Source of the DNA: Brevibacillus massiliensis
Lineage (GTDB): Bacteria > Bacillota > Bacilli > Brevibacillales > Brevibacillaceae
DNA: 45,400 nt
Direction: 5' to 3'
Assembly: GCF_000311785.1 (NCBI RefSeq)
Contig: NZ_HE978537.1
Coordinates: forward strand, 77,967 to 123,366
Part shown: positions 16,642 to 24,017 of the stretch, piece after piece
Layout of the letters: every line of letters starts with the position of its first letter
Position numbering within the stretch: the first letter of the stretch is position 1
Translations under genes and position numbers: made by a program
Notes under the pieces: generated by a model
Database searches by the model: none
What the model saw: only the letters and a program-made list of their open reading frames with translations
What the model was told of the DNA's origin: nothing

Positions 16642-17050
16642 TGCAATCCCCCTCTGTGACGAATTCTCCCAGGACACCGCACAAGGCCTCCCGCTTTAAA
16701 AAACAGATTTGCGTCTTTCCCGCGCCTGCCCGCGGCGCCCAGTCCGCGACGGGAATGTTCTCCCGGATCAGCCGGCTGCACTCTGCGGCGATATCGTCCA
16801 CTTGAAACGCCAGGTGCTCGATCCCTTCCCCGTGCTCCTGCAGAAAGTCCCAGGCGGTGCTGCCCGGCCGAAGCGGCTGGATCAGCTCCAGCAGGATCTC
16901 CCCCAATGGAAAAAACGCGATGCGGAGCAAGCCTGCTCCATAGTCCTCGATCCGGTCCAGTTTGACCCCCAGCACCTCTTGGTACTTCAAGATGGCGGCC
17001 TCCAGATCGGAAACGATGATGCCGATGTGATTCAGCTTTGTCACAGACAA
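16622..17050 (-). CDS. VOC-family protein (methylmalonyl-CoA epimerase/glyoxalase-like)
   Basis: Encodes 142 residues with two beta-alpha-beta-beta-beta modules of the vicinal oxygen chelate fold. The four metal ligands expected for a methylmalonyl-CoA-epimerase-like member are present: His8 (LNHIGI), Glu55 (ILLELI), His79 (GIEHLAF) and Glu129 (GVLGEFV). The fold also includes extradiol dioxygenases and isomerases, so its place in this operon is open: an epimerase or isomerase of a late intermediate, or a second ring-opening candidate. The start is TTG at 17050 with GAAAGGGGTG; the alternative is GTG at 17044. It is separated from the nitrilase gene by a perfect inverted repeat. Confidence 0.88.
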   Translation of the reverse strand: MSVTKLNHIGIIVSDLEAAILKYQEVLGVKLDRIEDYGAGLLRIAFFPLGEILLELIQPLRPGSTAWDFLQEHGEGIEHLAFQVDDIAAECSRLIRENIPVADWAPRAGAGKTQICFLKREALCGVLGEFVTEGDCSETGSV

Positions 17051-17071
17051 TCTTTCGCACCCCTTTCTGAC

Positions 17072-17111
17072 GGCGAAAATTCAAGTGCCGTCAAACACTT
17101 GAATTTTCGCC
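17072..17111. repeat. Perfect 16-bp inverted repeat inside the catabolic operon
   Basis: GGCGAAAATTCAAGTG (17072-17087) and CACTTGAATTTTCGCC (17096-17111) are exact reverse complements around an 8-nt loop. The right arm encodes the last five residues of the nitrilase-family protein and its stop codon lies in the loop. No T run follows on either strand, so it is not a simple terminator. It may be an mRNA processing or stability element, or a protein-binding site. Confidence 0.9.
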
Positions 17112-17975
17112 TTGTTTGCTCGTTATCTCGTTCTGTTTGACAAGCAGGGTGTACTGGCCCGGACAGCGATCGAGCAGCAGATCATTTTTTGTCCCGACGC
17201 GCTTGTTTCGCGACAGCTTCGGGTCGATCTCGGCGATCAGCACATCCGCCTCGCGCTTTGCTGCCGGGCCTGCCGCGATCCGCGACTGGGAATCGACGAC
17301 CAGGCTCGAACCGAGAAATTGCACCCCGTTTTCCCCCCCGGCGCGGTTGGCGCAAGCGATGGAAATCCGGTTGCTGTAGCTGTGCGCCACCGCGAGGTAG
17401 TTGGCCAGACAGTACCCCTTTTCATCCCACAGAATCGACTTGCCGATCGACGTCCAGGTCGTGGGGACGAGCAGCAGCTCGCACCCGGCCAAGGCAAGTG
17501 AGCGAACCGCTTCGGGAAACCGCAGATCGTAGCAGATCAGCATCCCGACATGAACGTCAAGCGATTCCAGATAAAACAGGGGAAATCCCAGGTTGCCGGG
17601 TGTCAGGTATTCCGTTTCCCAGTCGAACAGGTGCACTTTCCGGTAGCGGCCGACAATGCCGCCGGGGCCGACAAGCACGGCTGTGTTGTACAAGCGGCCC
17701 GCTTCCCGCTCGATGATCCCGCCGGCGATGTAGCCGCCGTGTGCAGCGGCAGTCTCGCGCCAGGCCGAGACGCTCGGTCCATCCAGCGTCTCGGCCAGTT
17801 CGTCCGCTTCCTGCCTGGAGCCGACGATGTAATGGTGGTTGGAGCACTCGGGCAGGACGACGACTTCGGCCCCGCTGCGAAAGGCGGCTTCGATCATGTT
17901 TTGATTCGCTTCCCGGTTGCGCTGCAGATTGGCCAGCCCCTGCAGGTTGTTCGACTGGACGACGCCGATTTTCAT
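17091..17975 (-). CDS. Carbon-nitrogen hydrolase (nitrilase superfamily amidase)
   Basis: Encodes 294 residues with the complete catalytic triad of the superfamily: Glu43 (VVLPECSN), Lys113 (YRKVHLFD) and Cys148 (LICYDLRFPE). The DLRFPE context is typical of amidases and omega-amidase-like members that hydrolyse C-N bonds of carboxamides, not of true nitrilases. In a pyridine pathway a maleamate-type amide, or another ring-opened amide, would be a natural substrate and would release ammonia; this is inferred. The ATG at 17975 follows the SDR stop by 7 bp. The C-terminal codons form one arm of the perfect inverted repeat at 17072-17111. Confidence 0.93.
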   Translation of the reverse strand: MKIGVVQSNNLQGLANLQRNREANQNMIEAAFRSGAEVVVLPECSNHHYIVGSRQEADELAETLDGPSVSAWRETAAAHGGYIAGGIIEREAGRLYNTAVLVGPGGIVGRYRKVHLFDWETEYLTPGNLGFPLFYLESLDVHVGMLICYDLRFPEAVRSLALAGCELLLVPTTWTSIGKSILWDEKGYCLANYLAVAHSYSNRISIACANRAGGENGVQFLGSSLVVDSQSRIAAGPAAKREADVLIAEIDPKLSRNKRVGTKNDLLLDRCPGQYTLLVKQNEITSKQGENSSV

Positions 17976-17982
17976 CTTTGGA

Positions 17983-18825
17983 TTACTCCGCCGCAGCCTT
18001 CTCGGCCGCTGTCAGCCGCTGCTGTTTTCTGTCCAATATCGCCTTCATCTGGCCGCCGTCAATCGTCAGCGCCGCATTGTGGACAAAGCTGGCCCGCTCG
18101 GAGGCGAGGAAGACGACCACGTCGGCCACTTCCTGAGCTGTCGCGATCCGGCCGAACGGCATCGATTTGGCGGCGGCGTCATTGGCTTCTTCGATGCTGA
18201 TACCCATGTCGCGGGCATACGCCTCGGTCAGCGTCGCCCAGCGCCCGGTATCGACCGGTCCCGGGTTGACGCTGTTGATCCGGATGTTCTCGTTTCCGTA
18301 TTGGTTGGCCAGGGCCTCCATGACAGCCAGGTCGGCCGCGTTCACGGCCGTGCCGGTCAGCTCCCACCAGGAAGGCTTGACGCCGTCGTTTCCGATCACG
18401 TTGACAATGACGCCGTGTTTTTGCTTGAGGAATTGCGGAATCGTCGCCTTCGCCATCCGCAGGTAGCCGCGAAACTTCAGGCCGAGGGCAAAATCCCAGT
18501 CTTCTTCGGTGAGATCCAGCAGAAGTCCGCCCGGGGCAGCCCCGGCGCAGTTGATCAGAATATCGATTTTGCCGAAGTGCTGGACGGTTTGGCGAACGGC
18601 CTCCTGGGCGTCAGCCTCGTGCTGCAGGTCGGCCGAGATCGTCAGAACGTCGGCTCCCGGCACCTCACCCATCAGCAAATCCTTGGCCTTTTGCAAATCT
18701 TCCGGATTTCTCGCCACCAGCGCCACGCGGGCGCCTTCCCGCAGAAACGTCAACCCGGTCTGACGTCCAATCCCTTTGCTCCCGCCGGTAATCAACACGA
18801 CCTTGCCATTCAATCCAAGATCCAT
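17983..18825 (-). CDS. SDR-fold protein lacking the catalytic tetrad
   Basis: Encodes 280 residues of the short-chain dehydrogenase/reductase fold. The cofactor motif TGGSKGIG (residues 13-20), the INCAGAAPG strand and the IRINSVNPGPVDTGR block are intact. The active site is not: where classical members have Asn, Ser, and Tyr-x3-Lys, my alignment by eye gives Lys (LKFRG), Gly (VNVIGNDG), and Gly and Asn (TGTAVNAADLAV). A normal alcohol/ketone oxidoreduction would therefore need other residues. Non-classical SDRs of this sort do exist, so it may be a divergent subfamily with another reaction, not a dead gene. The start at 18825 has GGGAGGAAGAGG; a longer open frame to 19245 overlaps coxG and is rejected. 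Confidence 0.85.
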   Translation of the reverse strand: MDLGLNGKVVLITGGSKGIGRQTGLTFLREGARVALVARNPEDLQKAKDLLMGEVPGADVLTISADLQHEADAQEAVRQTVQHFGKIDILINCAGAAPGGLLLDLTEEDWDFALGLKFRGYLRMAKATIPQFLKQKHGVIVNVIGNDGVKPSWWELTGTAVNAADLAVMEALANQYGNENIRINSVNPGPVDTGRWATLTEAYARDMGISIEEANDAAAKSMPFGRIATAQEVADVVVFLASERASFVHNAALTIDGGQMKAILDRKQQRLTAAEKAAAE

Positions 18826-18845
18826 CTTCCTCTTCCTCCCTTTTC

Positions 18846-19292
18846 TCAACTGATTTGGGCATTCGTCTCCTTGGCAATCTTCTTGAAAAAGTCGTTGACG
18901 ATCAGCTTGGCGATCCCGGCCAAAATCCGCTGCCCGACTCCGGCAATCTTGCCGCCTACCTGCGCCGTCCCGCTGTACTGGATGTGAGTCTTGGCGTTCT
19001 CGGAGATCAGCTCCACGACCGCGTCTCCGCTGACAAATCCGACCGGGCTGTTGGCGGTCATCACCAGGCGGTAGCGGTCGGGTTCGCACTTCTCCAGTAT
19101 TTGAATCGTGGACTCGTACTCTCCGCGTACCGCAGCCACCCCTACGCTGATCTTTGCCTGGTAACAATCCGGTCCGACTTCCGTCAACGTCTTGCAGCCA
19201 GGTGTCGCCTTCTGCAAGGTCGAAGGGTCGTTCAGCACCCGCCACACTTCCTCCTTGCCGGCGTTTACCACAATCTCTCCGGCTACCTCCAT
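18846..19292 (-). CDS. CoxG-like SRPBCC protein
   Basis: Encodes 148 residues of the CoxG (carbon monoxide dehydrogenase subunit G) branch of the START/SRPBCC fold, beginning with GEIVVNAGKEEVWRVLNDPS and PGCKTL, the family hallmark. The C-terminal GKIAGVGQRILAGIAKLIVN segment is an amphipathic or hydrophobic helix. CoxG-like proteins accompany many molybdenum hydroxylase operons, not only CO oxidation, and are thought to link the enzyme to membrane quinones or to help its membrane association. Here that would couple hydroxylation to respiration; this is inferred. ATG at 19292 with AAGGGGGAA. Confidence 0.92.
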   Translation of the reverse strand: MEVAGEIVVNAGKEEVWRVLNDPSTLQKATPGCKTLTEVGPDCYQAKISVGVAAVRGEYESTIQILEKCEPDRYRLVMTANSPVGFVSGDAVVELISENAKTHIQYSGTAQVGGKIAGVGQRILAGIAKLIVNDFFKKIAKETNAQIS

Positions 19293-19304
19293 GCAGATTC
19301 CCCC

Positions 19305-19958
19305 TTAATCCTCGATTTGTGCCACGACTCGCGCCGGGGAGCCATCCCCGCCCACCACCGGCAGAGGCAGTGCGATCAACGTGAATTCACGGGCACCGAT
19401 CAGGTGCAGATTCACCAAGTTTTCAATCAAGGGAATCTCACTCCCGAGCAAAATCGGATGGTTGGGATACGGCGCCGCTCCGTCTACGGCAAAGTCCAAC
19501 CCCAGCGCGGCGATCCCGGCGTCCCGCAGCCAGGCCGCCGCTTCCTCGGATAGGTACGGATTGTCTGCATAGAGTTCCGGTTTATTCCAATGCTCGGATG
19601 CCCAGCCGCTCCACAGCACCACTCGCTTTCCCCGGATCTGTTCGGCTGTCACCCGGCCGACCGTCGTCAGTTCTGACAGAGAAATTTCGTGATTCGGCGA
19701 AACTGCTTCCCGCAGATCGACCAGGACAGCCGGCCCGATGAACAGATCCAGCGGAAGCTGTTCGATTGTCTTTCCGTCCGGGAAAAAGTGATAGGGCGAA
19801 TCGATATGGGTGCCGGTGTGTATGCTGAAGCGGACTTCCGTATTGGACCGCCCTTCCACCTCGTGTGTCGTGATCGGTGTAAACGTGATCGGGGGATGCC
19901 CTTCCAGCCCTTGTACCTCCGGCCCCCAGGGCATCGTCAAATCAACGAGTCTTGCCAT
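19305..19958 (-). CDS. Cyclase-family metallohydrolase (kynurenine formamidase-like)
   Basis: Encodes 217 residues of the cyclase family (PF04199 type). The metal-binding signature is complete: His47, His51, Asp53 and His57 in IHTGTHIDSPYHFF. A further conserved region, GLDFAVDGAAPYPNHPILL, lies near residue 155. KynB, the bacterial kynurenine formamidase, belongs to this family and removes an N-formyl group. In a NicX-type pathway ring cleavage yields an N-formyl amide, so this protein is a reasonable stand-in for the alpha/beta-hydrolase deformylase known from Pseudomonas; this is a hypothesis. ATG at 19958 with AAGGAGGGG. The 100-bp gap to the permease gene holds a short tandem TTTGTCA repeat (19982-19997) and nothing else recognised. 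Confidence 0.9.
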   Translation of the reverse strand: MARLVDLTMPWGPEVQGLEGHPPITFTPITTHEVEGRSNTEVRFSIHTGTHIDSPYHFFPDGKTIEQLPLDLFIGPAVLVDLREAVSPNHEISLSELTTVGRVTAEQIRGKRVVLWSGWASEHWNKPELYADNPYLSEEAAAWLRDAGIAALGLDFAVDGAAPYPNHPILLGSEIPLIENLVNLHLIGAREFTLIALPLPVVGGDGSPARVVAQIED

Positions 19959-20060
19959 CTATACCCCTCCTTCATCGGTCCTTTGTCAGATTTGTCATGC
20001 CTCTCTCCCGATCGGCCTCACCCCCTTTGCACAAACGCCCGGCGATTGCGAGAAAGAAGA

Positions 20061-21302
20061 TCAAACGTTCTCTTGAACGAGAGCAGCCTCCTTGCTGTCA
20101 GGCGCCTCTTTTACCCGCGTCTCTTTGCCGAGGATTAGGACGTTGAGCGCAGCCAGCATGCTGGCGATAAAAAAGAGCGAGAAGATGGCTGTAAACGAGA
20201 CTTTTGCCGCTACCAGGTACCCGACTGCCAGCGGGCCTGCGATCGCGCCGATACGCCCTGCCGCGTTGGCGTAACCGGAACCTGTGCCGCGGACGTCAGG
20301 CTCGTACTGATCGGTTGTGTAGGCGTAGGTGGTGCCTGTTACTCCGAGGTAGAAAAACGACAAGGCCATGCCTGCTGCGATCAGTACCGGCAGCGTCTCT
20401 GCCGTGCCGAAGAAGTAAGCGCTGATGGCCGACATTACGAGATAGGTGATCAGGACAAACTTCCGCCCCACCTTCTCAACAAGCCATGCTGCGCTGTAGA
20501 ATCCCGGCAATTGCGTCAGCGTCATGAGCAGCACGTATCCGAAGCTTTTAATCAGGCCGAATCCCTTGATGACCAGCACGGACGGCAGCCATAAAAACAT
20601 TCCGTGATAGCAGAACATGACGAAAATCCAGAGAATCCACAGCATGGCTGTCGGGCGGGCGTATTTGGGAGACCAGAGCGCCTTCAGGTTTTGCAGCATG
20701 GTCGGTTTGGGTCTGCCCGACGCTTGAAAAGCGGGAGAATCGGGGAGGCCCCAGCGCATGTAAATCGCCAGGAGTGCCGGCAGTGCACCGATGATTAACG
20801 CCGAGCGCCAGCCGAAGATCGGCATGATGAAGTAGGCAATCACCGCTGACAGGATCCAGCCTACAGCCCAAAAACTCTCCAGCAGTACGACCATTCGTCC
20901 CCGTCTGTGGGCGGGTACGTTATCTGCTACCAGGGTGGAGGCGACAGGAAGCTCTCCTCCCAGCCCAAGGCCGATGAAGAACCTGAATACGAGCAGCACG
21001 GCAAACGTAGGAGCGAGCGCCGAAGCGCCGCTGGCAATCGAAAACAGCAGCACGGTGAACATCAGCACTTTGTTGCGTCCAAAGCGGTCCGCCATGGAAC
21101 CGGCCACGATGGACCCGATCATCATGCCAATTGCGTTGACACTGCCAATCCAGCCGGTCTCTTGCGGGGTCAACTGCCATTCCCCCATCAAAGCAGCAGC
21201 AATAAAAGAGATGAGTCCTACATCCATTGCGTCAAAAACCCAACTAAGTCCGGCCACGACAAATATCCTGCGAAAGGATAAGGTTTTTACAACGGAACTC
21301 AC
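20061..21302 (-). CDS. MFS permease, NiaP (nicotinate transporter)-like
   Basis: Encodes 413 residues and a 12-helix major facilitator. Blocks I recognise from the NiaP/YceI niacin permease of Bacillus are strongly kept: GLSWVFDAMDVGLISFI in helix 1, GELPVASTLVADNVPAHRRG, VVLLESFWAVGWILSAVIAY, CYHGMFLWLPSVLVIKGF, and LLMTLTQLPGFYSAAWLVEK. The MFS signature DRFGRNK is present. It should import nicotinate or a closely related carboxylate with protons. The start is taken as GTG at 21302 with GAGGGGA seven bases upstream; ATG at 21329 or 21350 would add a poorly conserved tail. It is the first gene of the operon, behind an AT-rich promoter and a leader of about 195 nt. Confidence 0.88.
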   Translation of the reverse strand: MSSVVKTLSFRRIFVVAGLSWVFDAMDVGLISFIAAALMGEWQLTPQETGWIGSVNAIGMMIGSIVAGSMADRFGRNKVLMFTVLLFSIASGASALAPTFAVLLVFRFFIGLGLGGELPVASTLVADNVPAHRRGRMVVLLESFWAVGWILSAVIAYFIMPIFGWRSALIIGALPALLAIYMRWGLPDSPAFQASGRPKPTMLQNLKALWSPKYARPTAMLWILWIFVMFCYHGMFLWLPSVLVIKGFGLIKSFGYVLLMTLTQLPGFYSAAWLVEKVGRKFVLITYLVMSAISAYFFGTAETLPVLIAAGMALSFFYLGVTGTTYAYTTDQYEPDVRGTGSGYANAAGRIGAIAGPLAVGYLVAAKVSFTAIFSLFFIASMLAALNVLILGKETRVKEAPDSKEAALVQENV

Positions 21303-21502
21303 GGGAATCCCCTCTTTTCTGATCCTCATCGGACCGTATCGGTACATCAATGATTCAGGCCAAAAACCAAATAGAAATTACGGAATATTCAGATATATTC
21401 TGCTATCCTGTCGCCTCCTCCTTCCTATACGTTTGTTTCTTCGTTCCGAAACGCCCGAACATTCGACTGAATGATCAGACTATTTGCTAGTACAGATTAT
21501 AA

Positions 21503-21531
21503 TTTATATTCTATATAATGTTAAATATCAA
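21503..21531 (-). promoter_or_regulatory. Promoter of the catabolic operon with an overlapping palindrome
   Basis: On the minus strand TTGATA (21526-21531) is followed after 17 bp by TATAAA (21503-21508). A perfect palindrome TTATAT-N3-ATATAA (21504-21518) overlaps the -10 and is a candidate operator, perhaps for the operon-encoded GntR protein, but the region is so AT-rich that chance is possible. The rest of 21303-21683 holds no gene: it is the operon leader and the short upstream region of the plus-strand lipoprotein gene. Confidence 0.6.
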
Positions 21532-21683
21532 AGGTTTATCATATCATAAAGTTGATGAATGTCATCGTTCCCGGTCCCACCAGTTAATTCCACGCGATTT
21601 CTTGGACCGAACAAGTAACGGATCGGCGAATCCCGACGTCAAATACTACAACGAATAAAACCTTTGAGCGAGGAGTGTGGAAG

Positions 21684-23222
21684 ATGAAGGCAATCTCCAC
21701 TTTGTTGATCCCGTTGACTCTGCTCGTCTTGACAGGATGCTCTGCCTCTTCGGACGCTGTCCGCCAGCCGATCGACTTACAGTCTCCCGAACCGCCGTTG
21801 ATCCGCGATCAGATCAACGAAACCGCAGCAGGGCCGGAACAAGATACACCATTCGACTACGCCAGTATGACTGACGAGGTTCTGATCCAGCTCAATTCGG
21901 AACCTCGTTTGCATTCTCCGCTCCGCACGCTGGTATCGGACGGCCCGCAGGAGTACACCTTGTACTTCCGCCAGCCGATGCAGCGCGATTCCGTAGAACA
22001 AGCGCTGCAGGTGCAGGCGAAGGCCTTTCAAAAGGATTGGCCGTACTCCTTCGTGCCCGAGCTTACGTTTGCCTGGAAAAACGACCAGGAGCTGAAAGTG
22101 ACGGCAAAAGTGCCCGCCTCCGCCAAGGCCGATCAGCTGAGCGATTCCTACCTGCTCGACGTAAAGGGAGCCAAAACCCAAAACGGAACGGTACTGGATG
22201 ATGTGCCAAACTTCTTTGCCACTGTCACCAAACCGGATCAACTTTGGCGCATCTCACTCGATGGAAAGGTGCGAGAGCAGCTGAGTTCGCTGTCCGAGCC
22301 GTACATGTTCAAACAGCTTGGCACGGACGACCGTTACTTTTTCCTGTCCCGCTTTAAGGAGTACTGCGAGTGCGACAAAGAACTGGAACGGCTGTACGCC
22401 CTGTACGATGTTGAAACGAAGCAGGTGATTTCGTATCCGGTTCCGCTTGCCACCAACTACGTGGGACCCGGCACGTTCATCGTCGACCGCCGCGGCTTCT
22501 TTTACAAACAGCCAGACGAGCAGACCGTTGTTCCGGAGAGTCAGACTGCGGTTCCGGTTCAGGTAGACGGGTATATCCACGGCTCCAGCTTTAGCCGGAA
22601 TGGCTCGCATCTGCTGCTGGCAGTGGGGCAGGGGCAGGAGCAGCAGCAGACAGATCTCGACCTGGTCGTGTACGCGTTGGAAAACGGGACATCAGAGCGG
22701 CTCACGGGCGCACTGAAAGGAAATGTGCCGCTCAGAGAACCAAGCGGCAGCCCCATGCCCATCCATTTTTATGACGATGGCGAGTATGTCTACTATGCGA
22801 TGCGGGATCAAGAAAAACAAACCGAACAGCGGTATATGTACTCCTGGCAGACGAAACAGATCAGCGCTTGGAACCCTCCGGTTGACGAGTACGCCTGGTC
22901 CGGATTTATCATCTCCAGCGACGGCAAGTACCAGATGTATCCCAATGCCGGCGTGTACAAAGGCAAGGAACTGGTCTATCAAGATCTCAACGCGCCCGGA
23001 GATTTCTGGATAAACGGAACCCATCTGATGGTCGGACACAAGTATGAAGATGTGCCCGATGGCGTCGCACCGCAGGAGAGCATCACCCTGTTCGACGCCG
23101 ACACGCAAAAGCGCTGGGTGATCGCGGAACATTTACCGGGCGGCACCTGGGTCATCGGATCCAGCTCTGACGGCAAGTGGATCTATTTGACCACGAATGC
23201 GGATCTCGCCTCTCTGCAGTAG
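21684..23222 (+). CDS. Lipoprotein with an Ig-like domain and a beta-propeller-like region
   Basis: Encodes 512 residues of unknown function. The N-terminus is a lipoprotein signal peptide, with lipobox LTGC and lipidated Cys19, so the protein is anchored outside the membrane. Residues about 75-175 (YTLYFRQPMQRDSVEQALQV, LKVTAKVPASAKADQLSD) resemble the Ig-like Big_5/SbsA fold found in surface proteins. The rest is a string of short beta repeats with Asp/Gly turns (SRNGSHLLLAVG, DDGEYVYYAM, SSDGKYQMYPN, SSDGKWIYLTTN), which looks like a WD40/TolB-like propeller. ATG at 21684 is chosen for the signal peptide; GTG at 21675 is possible. It ends 8 bp before the convergent mgtC-like gene. Confidence 0.85.
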   Translation: MKAISTLLIPLTLLVLTGCSASSDAVRQPIDLQSPEPPLIRDQINETAAGPEQDTPFDYASMTDEVLIQLNSEPRLHSPLRTLVSDGPQEYTLYFRQPMQRDSVEQALQVQAKAFQKDWPYSFVPELTFAWKNDQELKVTAKVPASAKADQLSDSYLLDVKGAKTQNGTVLDDVPNFFATVTKPDQLWRISLDGKVREQLSSLSEPYMFKQLGTDDRYFFLSRFKEYCECDKELERLYALYDVETKQVISYPVPLATNYVGPGTFIVDRRGFFYKQPDEQTVVPESQTAVPVQVDGYIHGSSFSRNGSHLLLAVGQGQEQQQTDLDLVVYALENGTSERLTGALKGNVPLREPSGSPMPIHFYDDGEYVYYAMRDQEKQTEQRYMYSWQTKQISAWNPPVDEYAWSGFIISSDGKYQMYPNAGVYKGKELVYQDLNAPGDFWINGTHLMVGHKYEDVPDGVAPQESITLFDADTQKRWVIAEHLPGGTWVIGSSSDGKWIYLTTNADLASLQ

Positions 23223-23230
23223 GCAGCGTG

Positions 23231-23923
23231 CTAGTCAAGAGAGTGAACCTCGTGCACTCCTTCTATTTCTCCCAGCCTTCCGGCGAAATCAAGCAGCTTC
23301 TTCCTGGTCGGAAGGCGAACGCGCAGCCTGACCATGAGAAAGCTTTGCCCGTTCTCCTCCTTTGATTCGATCACAGAGACACTGCGGATCTCGGCCGCTT
23401 CCCCTTCGAGAGCGACGCTCAACCGGTGCAGGATGCCCGGCTGATCCCAGATTTTCATCTGCAGGGTCACATCCTGCAGCGGCGATGCGTACCGCTCTTC
23501 CACCCCGCGCAGCAGCACGACACTGACAAAGACGATCCCGGTGGTGACCACTGCTGGGAGGTAGAAGCCAGCCCCGACGCTGAGACCGATTCCGGCAACC
23601 ACCCACAAGGTGGCAGCCGTCGTCAGACCGGAGACGACCAGATTGGAACGGCGCAAGATCGCCCCCGCTCCGAGGAAGCCGATGCCGCTTACCACCTGGG
23701 CGGCGAGCCGGGCGGGATCGTACTGGGCGTCCGGGTTATTGTAGTCGCCAAAACCGTAGATGGAGGTGAGCATGACCAAAGCCGAGCCTACCGAGACGAG
23801 CAGATGCGTTTTGAACCCGGCTTGCTTGTTGCGCCGCTCCCGTTCCCAGCCGACAAAACCGCCAAGCAGTGCCGCTACACACAATCTGGTGACAATCGTC
23901 AGGGCGTCGATGCCAAAATCCAT
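23231..23923 (-). CDS. MgtC/SapB-family membrane protein
   Basis: Encodes 230 residues. About five hydrophobic segments carry the MgtC family blocks: GGFVGWERERRNKQAGFKTH, LVSVGSALVML, RLAAQVVSGIGFLGAGAIL and GLTTAATLWVVAGIGLSVG. A soluble C-terminal ACT-like domain follows (LQMKIWDQPGILHRL.., ending GVHEVHSLD). Family members are linked to survival at low magnesium and to control of membrane ATPase; the Bacillus role is not defined. The start at 23923 has GGGGAGAGGT directly upstream and gives the standard N-terminus MDFGIDALTI; the open frame reaching 23992 is rejected. It lies after recG but is not part of the conserved cluster elsewhere. Confidence 0.92.
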   Translation of the reverse strand: MDFGIDALTIVTRLCVAALLGGFVGWERERRNKQAGFKTHLLVSVGSALVMLTSIYGFGDYNNPDAQYDPARLAAQVVSGIGFLGAGAILRRSNLVVSGLTTAATLWVVAGIGLSVGAGFYLPAVVTTGIVFVSVVLLRGVEERYASPLQDVTLQMKIWDQPGILHRLSVALEGEAAEIRSVSVIESKEENGQSFLMVRLRVRLPTRKKLLDFAGRLGEIEGVHEVHSLD

Positions 23924-24017
23924 ACCTCTCTCCCCGTTCGCTCCCGTCATCCCTTCCTGATTGTATGTTTCTCCCACAGCCAGTGCTTTCATTCACATGG
24001 CGGGCACGCATTTTTCG

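Noticed and set aside
10534-19292. A CO dehydrogenase (coxMSL) operon, suggested by CoxG and the large/medium/small subunits
   Set aside because: Neither large subunit has the Cys-containing AYRCSFR active-site loop of form I CO dehydrogenase; both have Gly-rich RGAGRP/RGPGRF loops. The NiaP-like permease and hydrolases point to an organic ring substrate.
19982-19997. Tandem TTTGTCA repeat between the permease and cyclase genes as an operator
   Set aside because: Only two 7-bp copies spaced by 2 bp, with no promoter elements nearby; too weak to call.
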